64,000 bases of DNA from Bog-473 sp963804055 (GCA_963804055.1 CAWDOU010000012.1:62001-126000), one strand, 5' to 3'. Shown: positions 16,810 through 26,092, counted from the stretch's first letter. Notes: generated by a model from the letters alone, not told the origin. Made by a program: numbers and translations.

Positions 16810-17898
16810 ATGGCAACCGTCGGCGGCGTGGCGGGGCGTGTCCCCGCCACGCCGCATGCGGAATCGACGGGCAAGCCCCCGCTGCCCCGACGATTCCTCG
16901 ACTTCACCCGTCGCAACGAGGGGACCGTCTGGCGCGGCACGGCCTGGATCGCCGTCCTGTTGCCGCTGGCGGCCCTGGTGTTCGCCGTCTCGGTCCTGGC
17001 CGTCAAGGCGTGGCCGGCCGTCCGGGTCAACGGCTGGTACTTCCTCTACGGGCGCAACTGGACGTACGGCAACGGGTACGGCGCCGTCGTGCACACCAGC
17101 GGCGTGGCCCACCCACAGGGCGCCCAATTCGGCGCCTGGGCCATCATCTGGGGGACGCTGGTGTCCTCCCTCATCGCCATCGTGATCGCCGTGCCGCTCT
17201 CCATCGGCGCCGCCTTCGCCCTCACCGAGCGGATGCCCACGTGGATCTCGAAGCCCCTGGGCTTCACCATCGAGATCCTGGCCGGCATCCCGAGCGTCGT
17301 CATCGGGCTCTGGGGCATCCTCACCTTCGGGCCCTGGCTCGCCAAGCACGTGTTCCCCGTGATCGCCAACAACGTGCCCGACGTCCCGGTCCTGCGCTAC
17401 TTCAAGAACCCCGTCGGCGGCGGCGAGGGCCTCCTTTCCGCGGGCATCGTGCTCGCCCTCATGATCGTCCCCATCATCGCCTCGACCACCCGCGACCTGT
17501 TCCAGCAGGTCCCCCCGCTCCCCAAGGAAGGCGCCTCCGCGCTCGGCATGACCGACTGGGAGGTGGCCAACAAGGTGACGCTGCCGTGGGTGCGCTCCGG
17601 CATCATCGGCGCCACGGTGCTCGGCCTCGGGCGGGCCCTGGGCGAGACCATCGCCATCGCCATGATCGGCGGCGCCTCCCTGCGCATCCCCGAGACGATC
17701 TACCTGCCCTTCACCACGGTGGCGGCCACCATCCTCACCCAGCTCGACGGCGCCCTCACCGACGGCACCGGCTTCGCCGTGGCCACACTGGCCGAGCTGG
17801 CCCTCGTGCTGGCCGTGATCTCTGTCGGGGTCAATCTCATCGCGCGGCTCATCATCACCCGGACGGGGCGCGTCGGCGCTCCGGTGGGGGGCGCCTGA
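16810..17898 (+). CDS. pstC: Phosphate ABC transporter permease PstC (system 1)
   Basis: A membrane permease of about 362 residues with a cytoplasmic N-terminal tail (1-40) and six membrane helices. The binding-protein-dependent transport motif that docks PstB is visible as EGASALGMTDWEVANKVTLP. LGRALGETIAIAMIGG is a PstC hallmark. ATG at 16810 begins 2 nt after the pstS stop, and the 3' end overlaps pstA by one base (TGATG). Forms the heterodimeric channel with PstA. Confidence 0.93.
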   Translation: MATVGGVAGRVPATPHAESTGKPPLPRRFLDFTRRNEGTVWRGTAWIAVLLPLAALVFAVSVLAVKAWPAVRVNGWYFLYGRNWTYGNGYGAVVHTSGVAHPQGAQFGAWAIIWGTLVSSLIAIVIAVPLSIGAAFALTERMPTWISKPLGFTIEILAGIPSVVIGLWGILTFGPWLAKHVFPVIANNVPDVPVLRYFKNPVGGGEGLLSAGIVLALMIVPIIASTTRDLFQQVPPLPKEGASALGMTDWEVANKVTLPWVRSGIIGATVLGLGRALGETIAIAMIGGASLRIPETIYLPFTTVAATILTQLDGALTDGTGFAVATLAELALVLAVISVGVNLIARLIITRTGRVGAPVGGA

Positions 17899-18917
17899 TG
17901 GCGAACACGCTGGCCGGTGGGACGACCACGCGGCGCCGGCGCGTGTCGACCGTCACGTGGCAGGTCCTGACCTACGTGGCGCTGGTCCTGATCATGGCGC
18001 CGGCCGCCTGGCTGCTGTTCGGCGTCCTCGCCCGGGCCATCCCGCACTGGGAGTGGAGCGTCCTGTGGACCCAGCTGACCCCCACCAGCGGCGGCCTGCG
18101 CGACCAGATCCTGGGCACCCTCATCCTCATGGTGGGCGTCTTCATCATCGCCGGCACCATCGGCGTCATGGCCGGCATCCACCTGGCCGAGTTCACCCAG
18201 CCGAAGAAGATCGGCGGCCGGCTCAGCGGCCCGCTGCGCACCGCCTCGGACATCTTGTCGGGGTTCCCCTCCATCGTCCTCGGCTACGTGGGCTACGTCG
18301 CCCTCGTCGTCGGCCTGCACTGGGGCTTCTCGCTGGCCTCGGCACTGATCATCCTCTCCATCATGGTGATCCCCTACATCGCCAAGACGACCGAGAACTC
18401 GCTGCGCCAGGTCCCCACCGGCTACCGGGAGGGGGCGGCCGCCCTGGGGATGTCGGAGGGCTACGGCCTGCGCAAGGTCGTCCTGAAGAGCGCGCTGCCG
18501 GGCATCGCCACCGGCCTCCTCTTGGCGCTGGCCATCGCCTGCGGAGAGACGGCGCCGCTGATCTACACGGCGGGGTTCTCCAACACGCTCCCACACTCGC
18601 TGACCCACGCCCAGTTCCCGTACCTGACGTACGTCGTGTTCACGTACTGGAACGACCCATCGGTGCAGAAGCACTACGTCTCCTACGACGCCGCCCTCAT
18701 TTTGATCGTCATCGTCCTGCTCCTCCTGGTGGCGAGCCGCATCGTCGTGGCCCGCACACAGCGTCACTCCGAGAGCGCCCGTACGGTGCAGCGCGGGATC
18801 TTCGGCCGTTTCCGCAACGAGCCGAACGTCCTGGCGCCGCTGGCGCCCCCCACCGCACCACTGGCCGGCCCACCGGGTGCCGATCCCGACGTCGAGGACC
18901 CGCCCCCCGACGAGTAG
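17898..18917 (+). CDS. pstA: Phosphate ABC transporter permease PstA (system 1)
   Basis: The partner permease, 339 residues with six membrane helices. Landmarks are FTQPKKIGGRL, FPSIVLGYVGYVALV, the EAA-type loop REGAAALGMSEGYGLRKVVL and the PstA block IACGETAPLIYTAGF. A proline-rich cytoplasmic tail of about 45 residues follows the last helix. It starts at 17898, overlapping the pstC stop. A strong stem-loop follows the stop codon. Confidence 0.93.
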   Translation: MANTLAGGTTTRRRRVSTVTWQVLTYVALVLIMAPAAWLLFGVLARAIPHWEWSVLWTQLTPTSGGLRDQILGTLILMVGVFIIAGTIGVMAGIHLAEFTQPKKIGGRLSGPLRTASDILSGFPSIVLGYVGYVALVVGLHWGFSLASALIILSIMVIPYIAKTTENSLRQVPTGYREGAAALGMSEGYGLRKVVLKSALPGIATGLLLALAIACGETAPLIYTAGFSNTLPHSLTHAQFPYLTYVVFTYWNDPSVQKHYVSYDAALILIVIVLLLLVASRIVVARTQRHSESARTVQRGIFGRFRNEPNVLAPLAPPTAPLAGPPGADPDVEDPPPDE

Positions 18918-18933
18918 CGGGATTTCAACCGTC

Positions 18934-18959
18934 CGGCGCCACCTTCTAAGGTGGCGCCG
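18934..18959 (+). terminator. Stem-loop after pstA (system 1)
   Basis: A perfect 10-bp stem CGGCGCCACC / GGTGGCGCCG (18934-18943 and 18950-18959) with loop TTCTAA begins 16 nt after the pstA stop. There is no T run, so it would act as a weak or factor-assisted terminator or as a 3' end stabiliser. Confidence 0.6.
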
Positions 18960-18997
18960 AGTTGGAGCACCACTGGAGCGACGAGGAGGACGGACCG

Positions 18998-19564
18998 TTG
19001 AGCGCAGGACCTGAGTGGGGGCCGCTGGCCCGCCTGGCGGGCATCTGGGAGGGCGAGAAGGGCGAGGATGTCGCCTACGCCAACCAGGACGGGAAGATCG
19101 GCCTGACCCCCTACCGCGAGCACATCGACTTCAAGCCCTTCGGCCCCGTCGAGAACGGGAGCCAGGTGCTCTACGGTCTCGACTACCGCATGGCGGCCTG
19201 GCGTGGCGAGGAGGACAACCCCTTCCACACCGAGGTCGGCTACTGGATGTGGGACGCCCGCGACAGCGAGGTGGTCCGCTGCTTCCTCATTCCGCGGGGC
19301 TCGGCGGTCGTCGCCGGCGCCGTCGTCGGGGCCGACGACACGAAGTACACCCTGCACGCCAGCGTGGGCAGCCAGACCTACGGGATCCTCTCCAACAACT
19401 GGCTGGACAAGAACGCCCAGTCCATCCGCTACGAGGTGACGATCGACACGAGCGTGGACGACGAGTTCACCTACAGCGAGACGACCGTGATCAAGCACGC
19501 CCGGCTGCCCGAAGAGGTGATCCACACCGACAGCAACACGCTGCGCAAGATCGCCGACGCCTGA
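18998..19564 (+). CDS. FABP/nitrobindin-like beta-barrel protein
   Basis: A cytoplasmic protein of about 188 residues with the THAP4/nitrobindin-like lipocalin fold. LARLAGIWEGEKGED supplies the G-x-W-x-G entry strand, and YREHIDFKPFG and FHTEVGYWMW follow in the family order. Relatives bind heme or small hydrophobic ligands; heme binding here is not shown. The start was set at TTG 18998 because GAGGAGG lies 8-9 nt upstream; a TTG at 18962 would begin in the pstA stem-loop. Next to an acyl-CoA dehydrogenase gene on the same strand. Confidence 0.72.
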   Translation: MSAGPEWGPLARLAGIWEGEKGEDVAYANQDGKIGLTPYREHIDFKPFGPVENGSQVLYGLDYRMAAWRGEEDNPFHTEVGYWMWDARDSEVVRCFLIPRGSAVVAGAVVGADDTKYTLHASVGSQTYGILSNNWLDKNAQSIRYEVTIDTSVDDEFTYSETTVIKHARLPEEVIHTDSNTLRKIADA

Positions 19565-19618
19565 GGGCGCCCGATAGGGTCGGCGGCGGCGGGGGCCGAG
19601 GCCGCAGGGAGGCACGAC

Positions 19619-20839
19619 ATGTTCGAGTGGTCCGAGGAGCAGCTGGCGATCCGCGACGCGGTGCGGCGGTTCGTCGAAGAAGAGGTCAAGCCGAACGTCG
19701 AGGAGCTCGAGCACGGCGACACCCCGCCCTACGAGGTGATCCGCAAGCTGTACCGCACCTTCGGGCTCGACGCCCTGGCCCGGGACTCCTTCAAGCGGGC
19801 GCTGGAGCGCAAGACCACGGGCGCGGCGGCGCCGGAGCGGTCCGAGGGCGGCGGCAATGCCGCCATGACGCTCATCCCCATCATTGAGCTGTGCCACTAC
19901 TGCCCCGGCATCGTGACGGCGCTCGGGGTCAGCACCGGTCTGGCGGGCGGCACCATCATGAAGGGCGGCACCCCGGCCCAGATGGAGCGCTGGGGGCTCG
20001 ACCTCATGACGCTTGACAAGGTGGGGGCCTGGGCCATCACCGAGCCGGACTCGGGCTCCGACGCCCTCGGCGGCATGAAGGCCTCGGCGCTGCGCGACGG
20101 CGACGAGTACGTGCTCAACGGGAACAAGACGTTCATCACGAACGGGCCGTACGCCGACACCATCGTCTTCTACGCCAAGCTCGACGACGGCAGCGACACG
20201 CCGCTGCGCCAACGTCCGGTCCTGACATTCATCCTCGACCGCGGCATGCCCGGGCTCGAACAGTCCAAGCCCTTCCGGAAGATGGGCCTGCACTCGTCGC
20301 CGACGGGCGAGCTCTTCCTGACCGACGTCCGCGTCGGCAAGGACCGGCTCCTCGGGGAGACGGAAGGCACGGGTGGCAACGAGGGACGTGAGAGTGCCAA
20401 GGGGAACTTCACCACCGAGCGCGCCGGCGTGGCCGCCATGTCGCTCGGACTCATCGAAGAGTGCCTCAAGCTGTCCGTGCAGTACGCCAAGGACCGCCTC
20501 CTCTGGGAACGGCCCATCGCCGAATTCCAGCTGATTCAGCTCAAGCTGGCCCGCATGGAGGTGGCCCGCCTCAACGTGGAGAACCTGGTGTTCCGCCACA
20601 TTGAGCTGAGCTCGGCCGGCAAGAGCCTGACGCTGGCCGAGGCCTCGGCCATGAAGCTGTACTCGGCCCAGGCCGCCTCGGAGGTCGCCATGGAGGCGGT
20701 GCAGCTCTTCGGTGGCAACGGCTACATGTCCGAGTTCCGGGTGGAGCAGCTGGCCCGCGATGCCAAGGTGTTCCAGATCTACGCGGGCACCGACGAGATT
20801 CAGGTCACGCACATCGCCCGTGATCTCCTGAGCAGATGA
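19619..20839 (+). CDS. Acyl-CoA dehydrogenase family protein
   Basis: An FAD-linked acyl-CoA dehydrogenase of 406 residues. The N-terminal helical domain, the beta domain signature AWAITEPDSGSDALGG and the C-terminal RDAKVFQIYAGTDEIQ are all present. The position that holds the catalytic Glu in medium-chain enzymes (Y-E-G-T) is Ala here (YAGT). The base must therefore come from the alternative helix position known in isovaleryl- and long-chain-type enzymes, or the protein is not a standard dehydrogenase. An extra segment near residues 63-85 (Gly/Ala-rich) is unusual. ATG 19619 follows GGGAGG. Start of a run with an M20 hydrolase and an SDR. Confidence 0.88.
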   Translation: MFEWSEEQLAIRDAVRRFVEEEVKPNVEELEHGDTPPYEVIRKLYRTFGLDALARDSFKRALERKTTGAAAPERSEGGGNAAMTLIPIIELCHYCPGIVTALGVSTGLAGGTIMKGGTPAQMERWGLDLMTLDKVGAWAITEPDSGSDALGGMKASALRDGDEYVLNGNKTFITNGPYADTIVFYAKLDDGSDTPLRQRPVLTFILDRGMPGLEQSKPFRKMGLHSSPTGELFLTDVRVGKDRLLGETEGTGGNEGRESAKGNFTTERAGVAAMSLGLIEECLKLSVQYAKDRLLWERPIAEFQLIQLKLARMEVARLNVENLVFRHIELSSAGKSLTLAEASAMKLYSAQAASEVAMEAVQLFGGNGYMSEFRVEQLARDAKVFQIYAGTDEIQVTHIARDLLSR

Positions 20840-20840
20840 C

Positions 20841-22019
20841 GTGACCGATCTGTTCGGCCCGGCCCCGGCCGATGCCGTGTTCGACGACATGGTCGACAAG
20901 CGGCACGCGCTGCACCGCCGGCCCGAGCTGGCCTTCGCCGAGCACCAGACGACGGCGACGATCCGGGACCACATGGCGTCGCTCGGGATCACCGAGACCC
21001 TGCGCACCACCGAGACGGGCGGCATCTTCACCATGGAGGGTGGCCGCCCCGGGCGCAGCGTCGTCCTGCGGGGCGACATCGACGGCCTCCCGGTGCAGGA
21101 GGACGAGGCGCGCACCGTCCATTCCGAGGTGGAGGGCGTCATGCACGCCTGTGGGCACGACGTGCACGTGGCCTCCATGCTCGGCGCCGCCTCGTTGCTG
21201 GCGGCACGGCGCGAGGACCTGCCGGGCCGCTACATCTTCCTGTTCCAGCCGGCGGAGGAGGCTCTGTGCGGGGCGAAGGCGATGCTCGAACGCGGCGCCC
21301 TCACCACCATGGAGGGGGCGCGCCTCGTCGGCTTCCACGTCACGTCCACCCTGCCCTCGGGCTTCGTCGCCCTCAAGTCGGGCATCGCAATGTCGGAGGC
21401 GAACTCGCTGCGCATCACGCTGACGGGACCGGGCGGGCACGGCGCCATGCCGTCGGCGACCGGCGACGTGATCCGGGCCACGGCGGAGCTGGTGAGCCGA
21501 CTGGGTGACGTGGTCTCCGGGCTGCGCTACGAGGAGGCCGACTGCGTCTGCAGCGCCGGCACGATCCACGCCGGCACCGCCGTCAACGTGGTGCCCACCT
21601 CGGCCCGCGTGACCGGCACGCTGCGCACCTTCACCGAGGCCCAGCACGAGGAGGCCCTCGTGCGGCTCCAGGACCTGTGCGACCAGGTCGGCGACGATCA
21701 GGGCGTCCACGTGGAGCTCGAGGTCCCCGAGCACACGCGTGCCGTGGTCAACGACGCCGAGGCGACCGCCGTGGTGGAGGCGGAGGCGAGCGTCGTCCTC
21801 GGGCCCGACCAGGTCTTTCGGATGCCGCCCGTCGGACCGAGCGACGACGTCAGCGAGTTCCTGCGCCACCTGCCGGGCTGCTACTTCTTCGTCGGCGGCG
21901 GCGCGGCGGACGGCTCGAGCGGGACGCACCACAGCCCCACCTTCCTCGTCGAGGACGAGTCGCTGCGGGTCGGGGCGGGCGTCCTGGTGCGCAGCGCGGT
22001 GGCATTGGCCGCGTCATGA
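20841..22019 (+). CDS. M20-family amidohydrolase/aminoacylase
   Basis: A 392-residue metallo-amidohydrolase of the IAA-amino-acid hydrolase/hippuricase group. The metal ligands are in VMHACGHDVHVAS (Cys and His), FQPAEEAL (Glu) and the C-terminal GTHHSPTFLVED. The lid dimerisation domain begins at LRITLTGPGGHGAMPS. It likely releases an amino acid or a side chain from an N-acyl substrate. The GTG start lies one base after the acyl-CoA dehydrogenase stop, so the two are probably translated together. Confidence 0.87.
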   Translation: MTDLFGPAPADAVFDDMVDKRHALHRRPELAFAEHQTTATIRDHMASLGITETLRTTETGGIFTMEGGRPGRSVVLRGDIDGLPVQEDEARTVHSEVEGVMHACGHDVHVASMLGAASLLAARREDLPGRYIFLFQPAEEALCGAKAMLERGALTTMEGARLVGFHVTSTLPSGFVALKSGIAMSEANSLRITLTGPGGHGAMPSATGDVIRATAELVSRLGDVVSGLRYEEADCVCSAGTIHAGTAVNVVPTSARVTGTLRTFTEAQHEEALVRLQDLCDQVGDDQGVHVELEVPEHTRAVVNDAEATAVVEAEASVVLGPDQVFRMPPVGPSDDVSEFLRHLPGCYFFVGGGAADGSSGTHHSPTFLVEDESLRVGAGVLVRSAVALAAS

Positions 22020-22040
22020 CATGACGGGCACAATGGGCAG

Positions 22041-22814
22041 GTGAGCGCTTCGGACCTCTTCTCCATAGCGGGCAAGACGGCACTGGTCACCGGGGGCACC
22101 CGGGGCATCGGAAAGATGATCGCCGAGGGATTCGTGGACGCCGGCGCAACGGTGTACATCTCGTCACGCAAGGCCGAGGTCGTCGCCGACGTGGCAGCCG
22201 ATCTCTCGCAGAAAGGCACCTGTATCGGGATCCCGGCCGACCTGTCCAAGGAGTCCGAGTGCCGCCGCCTGGCCGACGAAGTGGGGGCGAAGGTCGACGC
22301 GCTCGACATCCTCGTCAACAACGCCGGCGCCACCTGGGGTGCCCCCATGGCCGAGTACGACGAAGCGGCCTTCGAGCGGGTGCTCGCCTTGAACGTGAAG
22401 GGCGTCTTCCACCTGACCAACTTCCTCGTCCCGTTGCTGCAGAAGGCGGGGACGGTGGAGGAGCCGGCGCGGGTCATCAACATCGGCTCCATCGACGGCA
22501 TCGGCGTGCCGACGCTCGAGACCTACGCCTATTCGGCCTCGAAGGCGGCGGTGCACCAGCTGACCCGCCACCTGGCCAAGCACCTCGCCCCCACCATCAC
22601 GGTGAACGCCATCGCGCCCGGGCCCTTCGAGTCCAAGATGATGGCCGCGACGCTCGAGGCGTTCGGGGAGCAGATCGCCGCCAGCGCGCCGCTCCGACGC
22701 ATCGGCCGCCCCGACGACATGGCCGGAGCGGCCATCTACCTGTCGTCGCGGGCCGGGGCCTATCTGACCGGCGCCGTCATCCCGGTCGACGGGGGCATCG
22801 CCACCACGCGCTAG
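22041..22814 (+). CDS. SDR-family NAD(P)-dependent oxidoreductase
   Basis: A short-chain dehydrogenase of 257 residues. The cofactor motif is TGGTRGIG (about 17-24), followed by NNAG, the catalytic Ser in INIGSIDG and YSASKAAVH (Tyr-x3-Lys). PVDGGIATT closes the fold. The bases before RKAEVV suggest a preference for NADP. The substrate is unknown. GTG at 22041 is 6 nt behind CACAAT, so it may have its own leaderless promoter besides read-through from the upstream genes. Confidence 0.88.
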   Translation: MSASDLFSIAGKTALVTGGTRGIGKMIAEGFVDAGATVYISSRKAEVVADVAADLSQKGTCIGIPADLSKESECRRLADEVGAKVDALDILVNNAGATWGAPMAEYDEAAFERVLALNVKGVFHLTNFLVPLLQKAGTVEEPARVINIGSIDGIGVPTLETYAYSASKAAVHQLTRHLAKHLAPTITVNAIAPGPFESKMMAATLEAFGEQIAASAPLRRIGRPDDMAGAAIYLSSRAGAYLTGAVIPVDGGIATTR

Positions 22815-22862
22815 TCCGCCCAGCCGATCTCGACGAGAGACGTACCGCAAAGGGGGAACACC

Positions 22863-23573
22863 GTGCTGTTGCTGCATGAAGTGCACCGCGTCGCAGGCGC
22901 CAAGGAGGACGCCTTCGACGAGGCCTACCGGGACCACTACCTCCCTGCCCTGGCAAAGTCCGACGGGAGCAGGCTGCTCTGGTACCTGCGCCTGTCCCAT
23001 GGCAGCGGGCAGGCCTACACGATCGTCAGCATCACGGGCTGTCGTGACGCCGTGGCGTGGGAGGAGCTGTCCGAGCGCGTCCGCGTCGGCGACCTGGCCG
23101 AGTGGTCGGCGGAGGTCGACGCCATGCGGCACGAGCATCAGGGCAAGATCGTCCGGCCCGTACCGTGGTCGCCGCTGCAGGAGATCGACCTGGGCACCGT
23201 GCCGGTGAACGGCGAGACCCACAAGAACTCCCTGTTCATGGAGGACACGGCCTGGCCCTTCAAGGGTGGGCTGCAGGCCTACCTGGCCAAAGCGGGCACG
23301 CTGTACGACCACACGCTGAGCAGCCAGAAGGAGGAGGGCACCGGGATGATCGAGCTCGAGGCGGCGTTCCAGCCCGTGCTCGGCACCCACCAGACGACCG
23401 AGGTCATCCTCTGGCAGCGGGTGGTCAACACGAAGGCGGTCATGTGGATGCTGGGGCACGACCTCCCACCGGAGGCATCCGCCCCGGGCACGTGGCTGCA
23501 CGACGCGCTGGAGGTGCGCGACCGCTGGGAGAGCCGGCTCCTGCGCAGCGCGGCCTGGTCGCCGCTCTACTGA
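22863..23573 (+). CDS. Two-module alpha/beta-barrel-like protein of unknown function (NIPSNAP-like)
   Basis: A 236-residue soluble protein without signal or membrane segments. Residues 1-110 and 120-236 look like two copies of a ferredoxin-like dimeric barrel module (MLLLHEVHRVAG... and MIELEAAFQPVLG... starts with similar spacing to WEEL and MLGHDLPPE). This resembles NIPSNAP/EthD-type proteins, but the match is loose. GTG at 22863 follows AAAGGGGG. It sits between the SDR and a cupin, so a role in the same catabolic run is an inference from position only. Confidence 0.65.
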   Translation: MLLLHEVHRVAGAKEDAFDEAYRDHYLPALAKSDGSRLLWYLRLSHGSGQAYTIVSITGCRDAVAWEELSERVRVGDLAEWSAEVDAMRHEHQGKIVRPVPWSPLQEIDLGTVPVNGETHKNSLFMEDTAWPFKGGLQAYLAKAGTLYDHTLSSQKEEGTGMIELEAAFQPVLGTHQTTEVILWQRVVNTKAVMWMLGHDLPPEASAPGTWLHDALEVRDRWESRLLRSAAWSPLY

Positions 23574-23586
23574 TGTCACCGACGTC

Positions 23587-23994
23587 GTGACGCCCGGCGG
23601 CGGAGAGGCGTTCGATCTCTCGAAGACCTTCGTCCACCTGGGGCCGGGCTCCCGCGCCACGCCGCTGCCCGACTTCGACTGGGCGCAGGTCGAGGCCTAC
23701 CGCACCCGCTTCGTCGGCGACGGCCGGGAGGGCCGGCTCGTGTGCGTCGTCGCGCAGGACGCCACCTGGGACGGCTGGGAGCGGCACCCGTCGGGCGAGG
23801 AGCTCGTCTACCTGGTGTCGGGTCGCATCGACCTGGTGCAGGAGATCGACGGCGCCGAGCACGTGGTGGAGCTGCGGCCCGGTCAGGCCGTGATCAACCC
23901 GGCCAACGTATGGCACACCGCCCGGGTCCACGAGCCCGGAGTCGGCCTCTTCATCACCCCCGGCGACGGCACCGAGTTCCGCCCCCTGGCCTGA
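23587..23994 (+). CDS. Cupin-domain protein
   Basis: A small single-domain cupin, 135 residues. The two cupin motifs are seen as ERHPSGEELVYLVSGRIDL and GQAVINPANVWHTARVHEPG, with His and Glu in metal-binding positions (HPSGEE and WHTA). It may be a small metal-dependent enzyme or a ligand-binding protein. GTG at 23587 lies 13 nt after the previous stop; no clear ribosome site is seen. Convergent with the glycosyltransferase at 24004. Confidence 0.75.
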   Translation: MTPGGGEAFDLSKTFVHLGPGSRATPLPDFDWAQVEAYRTRFVGDGREGRLVCVVAQDATWDGWERHPSGEELVYLVSGRIDLVQEIDGAEHVVELRPGQAVINPANVWHTARVHEPGVGLFITPGDGTEFRPLA

Positions 23995-24003
23995 GCCCGA
24001 GGG

Positions 24004-25185
24004 TCAGCGGGCGGCCGGGCCTCCCGCGCCGGCCGCCACGACCGCCTCGTAGACGGCCACGAGCGAAGCGGCGGCGACGTCGTCGGTGTGCGCCTCCTCG
24101 TACAGCCGCCGGGCCGCCCGCCCGGCGTCGTCGACGAGGGCGGCGTCGGCCAGCCGATTCAGCGCGTCGGCCAGTGCACCGGCGTCGCCGGGCGCCACGC
24201 TCCAGCCGGCATGCGCCTGCTCCAGACGGCGGGAGACGCCGACGCTCGAGCTGATCACGACCGGCAGCCCGGCGGCAGCCGCTTCGATGGGCGCCAGGGG
24301 ACCCGCCTCGTGGCAGATGGAGGGGAAGACCAGTGCCCGCGCCGACAGCATGTGGCTCCGCAGCGTGGCGGGATCCACGCGGCCGAGGACGCGGACCCCG
24401 GGGACCCGGGCCCGTTGGACCGAGTCCAGGAGCGGGCCGTCACCGCACAGCGACAGCGTCGTGCCCCGGTCGGGCGCCGCGCGCCAGGCCTCCAGGAGCA
24501 CCGCCACTCCTTTCTCCTCGGACAGGCGCCCGGCGTAGAGCACCTCGTTGCACTCGGAGGGCGGGGTGGCGCGGGGTCCGGGATCCGCCGCTGAGTTCCG
24601 ACGGACGACCATCCGCTCCTCGGGTATGCCACTCGCGGCCAACAGCGGGACGACGGTCTCGTCCAGCACGAGGAAGGTGTCGACGTCCTCTCGCCAGACG
24701 TTGCGTATCCGGGACATCTCAATGGTGGCAGCGGCGGCAACGGACAACACGGCCGAATCCCGGTAGCAGCGGTGGCGGATGCCCGACCACGGAGGCCTCC
24801 CGACACAGAGGGTGCACGATCGGCCGTCACGGAGGAGATTCGCGTTGAGGCACGCCGTCCGGAAGTTGTGCAGCGTCATGACGACGGGGAACGAGGCGCG
24901 TGCGAGCGCGTGCAGGACCGAGGGTGACAGGGAGAACCACGTGTTGTGCACGTGGACGACGTCGGCCCGATGGTGCCGGGCCTGCCCTACCACCTGGCGC
25001 GCGGCACCCATGTTCCAGGGGGACTGCACCAGCGCGCGGGCGGAGCCCCCTGCGCTCGTCGGATTGTCCACGATGTGCTGCGTCACCTGGTGCCCGCGCG
25101 CCGCGAGCAGGGCCCGCTCCCGCTCGACGACCTGATCCTCACCTCCGGCCACACGGTGCCGGTTGTGCACCTGCAGGATGCGCAC
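24004..25185 (-). CDS. GT4-family glycosyltransferase
   Basis: A GT-B fold glycosyltransferase of 393 residues. The N-terminal domain begins MRILQVHNRHRVAGGEDQVV (GG-E-D loop typical of GT4). The C-terminal donor-binding domain has VLYAGRLSEEKGVAVLLEAW and the E-x7-E segment EAGPLAPIEAAAAGLPVV. A cysteine cluster CLNANLLRDGRSCTLCVGR resembles those of capsule and lipopolysaccharide transferases. The product is probably a cell-surface glycan. The GTG start directly abuts the TAG stop of the upstream SCO6745-like gene. Confidence 0.83.
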   Translation of the reverse strand: MRILQVHNRHRVAGGEDQVVERERALLAARGHQVTQHIVDNPTSAGGSARALVQSPWNMGAARQVVGQARHHRADVVHVHNTWFSLSPSVLHALARASFPVVMTLHNFRTACLNANLLRDGRSCTLCVGRPPWSGIRHRCYRDSAVLSVAAAATIEMSRIRNVWREDVDTFLVLDETVVPLLAASGIPEERMVVRRNSAADPGPRATPPSECNEVLYAGRLSEEKGVAVLLEAWRAAPDRGTTLSLCGDGPLLDSVQRARVPGVRVLGRVDPATLRSHMLSARALVFPSICHEAGPLAPIEAAAAGLPVVISSSVGVSRRLEQAHAGWSVAPGDAGALADALNRLADAALVDDAGRAARRLYEEAHTDDVAAASLVAVYEAVVAAGAGGPAAR

Positions 25186-26085
25186 CTACCCGGGACCACC
25201 TGCGGCGAGGTCGTGCGGGCCCTGCGGCGGGTAGCCCCCGGCGTCGCGGATCGCCCGGCCCCAGGGAAGAAGCCGCGCAAGGAGCGTGTCGAACCCGTCG
25301 CCCAGCGCGTCGAGCACGGCCTCGCACTGGGCGTCCGTGCCGACCTCGATGGACTCGCGCAACGCACGGCCGTCCGGCGTGAGGGCGCCGTCGGCGATCA
25401 ACCCGCGCGCCGACAGGCGTTCTTCCGCCGCCGTGAGCTGCTCGTCGGACCAGGCGCGGGTCCGCACGTAGGTTCGCAGGGGCAGTCCCCAGTACAGCTC
25501 GGTCAGGAGGCCGACCTCGGTGGCGTCGAGACCGGCCGATGTCCAGGCCGCCGTGTGGGCGTCACCGCGGTACTCCCGGAGCTCGTCGGCCAGGCGCCAC
25601 ATGTCCCCCATCGGATCGCCGGGCAGGCCGAGGCTGCGCAACCCGGCGAAGAGCGGCTTGCCGGCCGGTCGCAGCGGCTGCACGGCCCGGGCCAACAGCT
25701 CCGTCGCCTCGGCCAGACCGTCGGGCACCGGGCCCAAGATGCGCACGAGCTGGCCCACCGCGCCCTCGGTGCGCGCGGCGCAAATGGTCGGCGCGTCCAC
25801 CTTGCTCCACCCGAACTGCACGGCGGGTACCACCGCCTCGGGATTGAAGACGGCGAAGGCTGCCGCGACGACCTCACCCGGCACCTGACCCATGACCGAC
25901 CCGCGGCTCGTGAAGTAGGCGGCCCCGTCCGGGAACTGCACGCCGTTCGGGAGCGCGCCCGGGCTGGGCGAGAACCCGAGCGCCGCGTAGGCGGCATGGC
26001 ACTCCGGGGAGAAGTACACCTGCCCGGCCACGGGCTCCAGCGCCATGGCCAGCTTTCTTGTCGCAGCGGCGCGCAACTGGGTCAC
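25186..26085 (-). CDS. SCO6745-family helix-turn-helix-like protein
   Basis: A 299-residue protein of the actinobacterial SCO6745 family. The marker segments are ALEPVAGQVYFSPECHAAY near the N-terminus, AAFAVFNP, and a C-terminal winged-helix-like region (AEERLSARGLIADGALTPDG). The family is often described as MarR-like, but its function is not established. GTG at 26085 is 7 nt behind TAGGGT (26093-26098), giving a leaderless start in line with family N-termini; the longer frame would overlap the divergent gene. Divergent from the PH-domain gene at 26129 with 43 bp between. Confidence 0.78.
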   Translation of the reverse strand: MTQLRAAATRKLAMALEPVAGQVYFSPECHAAYAALGFSPSPGALPNGVQFPDGAAYFTSRGSVMGQVPGEVVAAAFAVFNPEAVVPAVQFGWSKVDAPTICAARTEGAVGQLVRILGPVPDGLAEATELLARAVQPLRPAGKPLFAGLRSLGLPGDPMGDMWRLADELREYRGDAHTAAWTSAGLDATEVGLLTELYWGLPLRTYVRTRAWSDEQLTAAEERLSARGLIADGALTPDGRALRESIEVGTDAQCEAVLDALGDGFDTLLARLLPWGRAIRDAGGYPPQGPHDLAAGGPG

Positions 26086-26092
26086 AATTGCC

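Noticed and set aside
14687..16816. 709-codon minus-strand frame
   Set aside because: Antisense to pstB and pstS, both with unmistakable motifs.
18764..21178. 804-codon minus-strand frame
   Set aside because: Antisense to the barrel protein, the acyl-CoA dehydrogenase and part of the M20 hydrolase; no recognisable domain.
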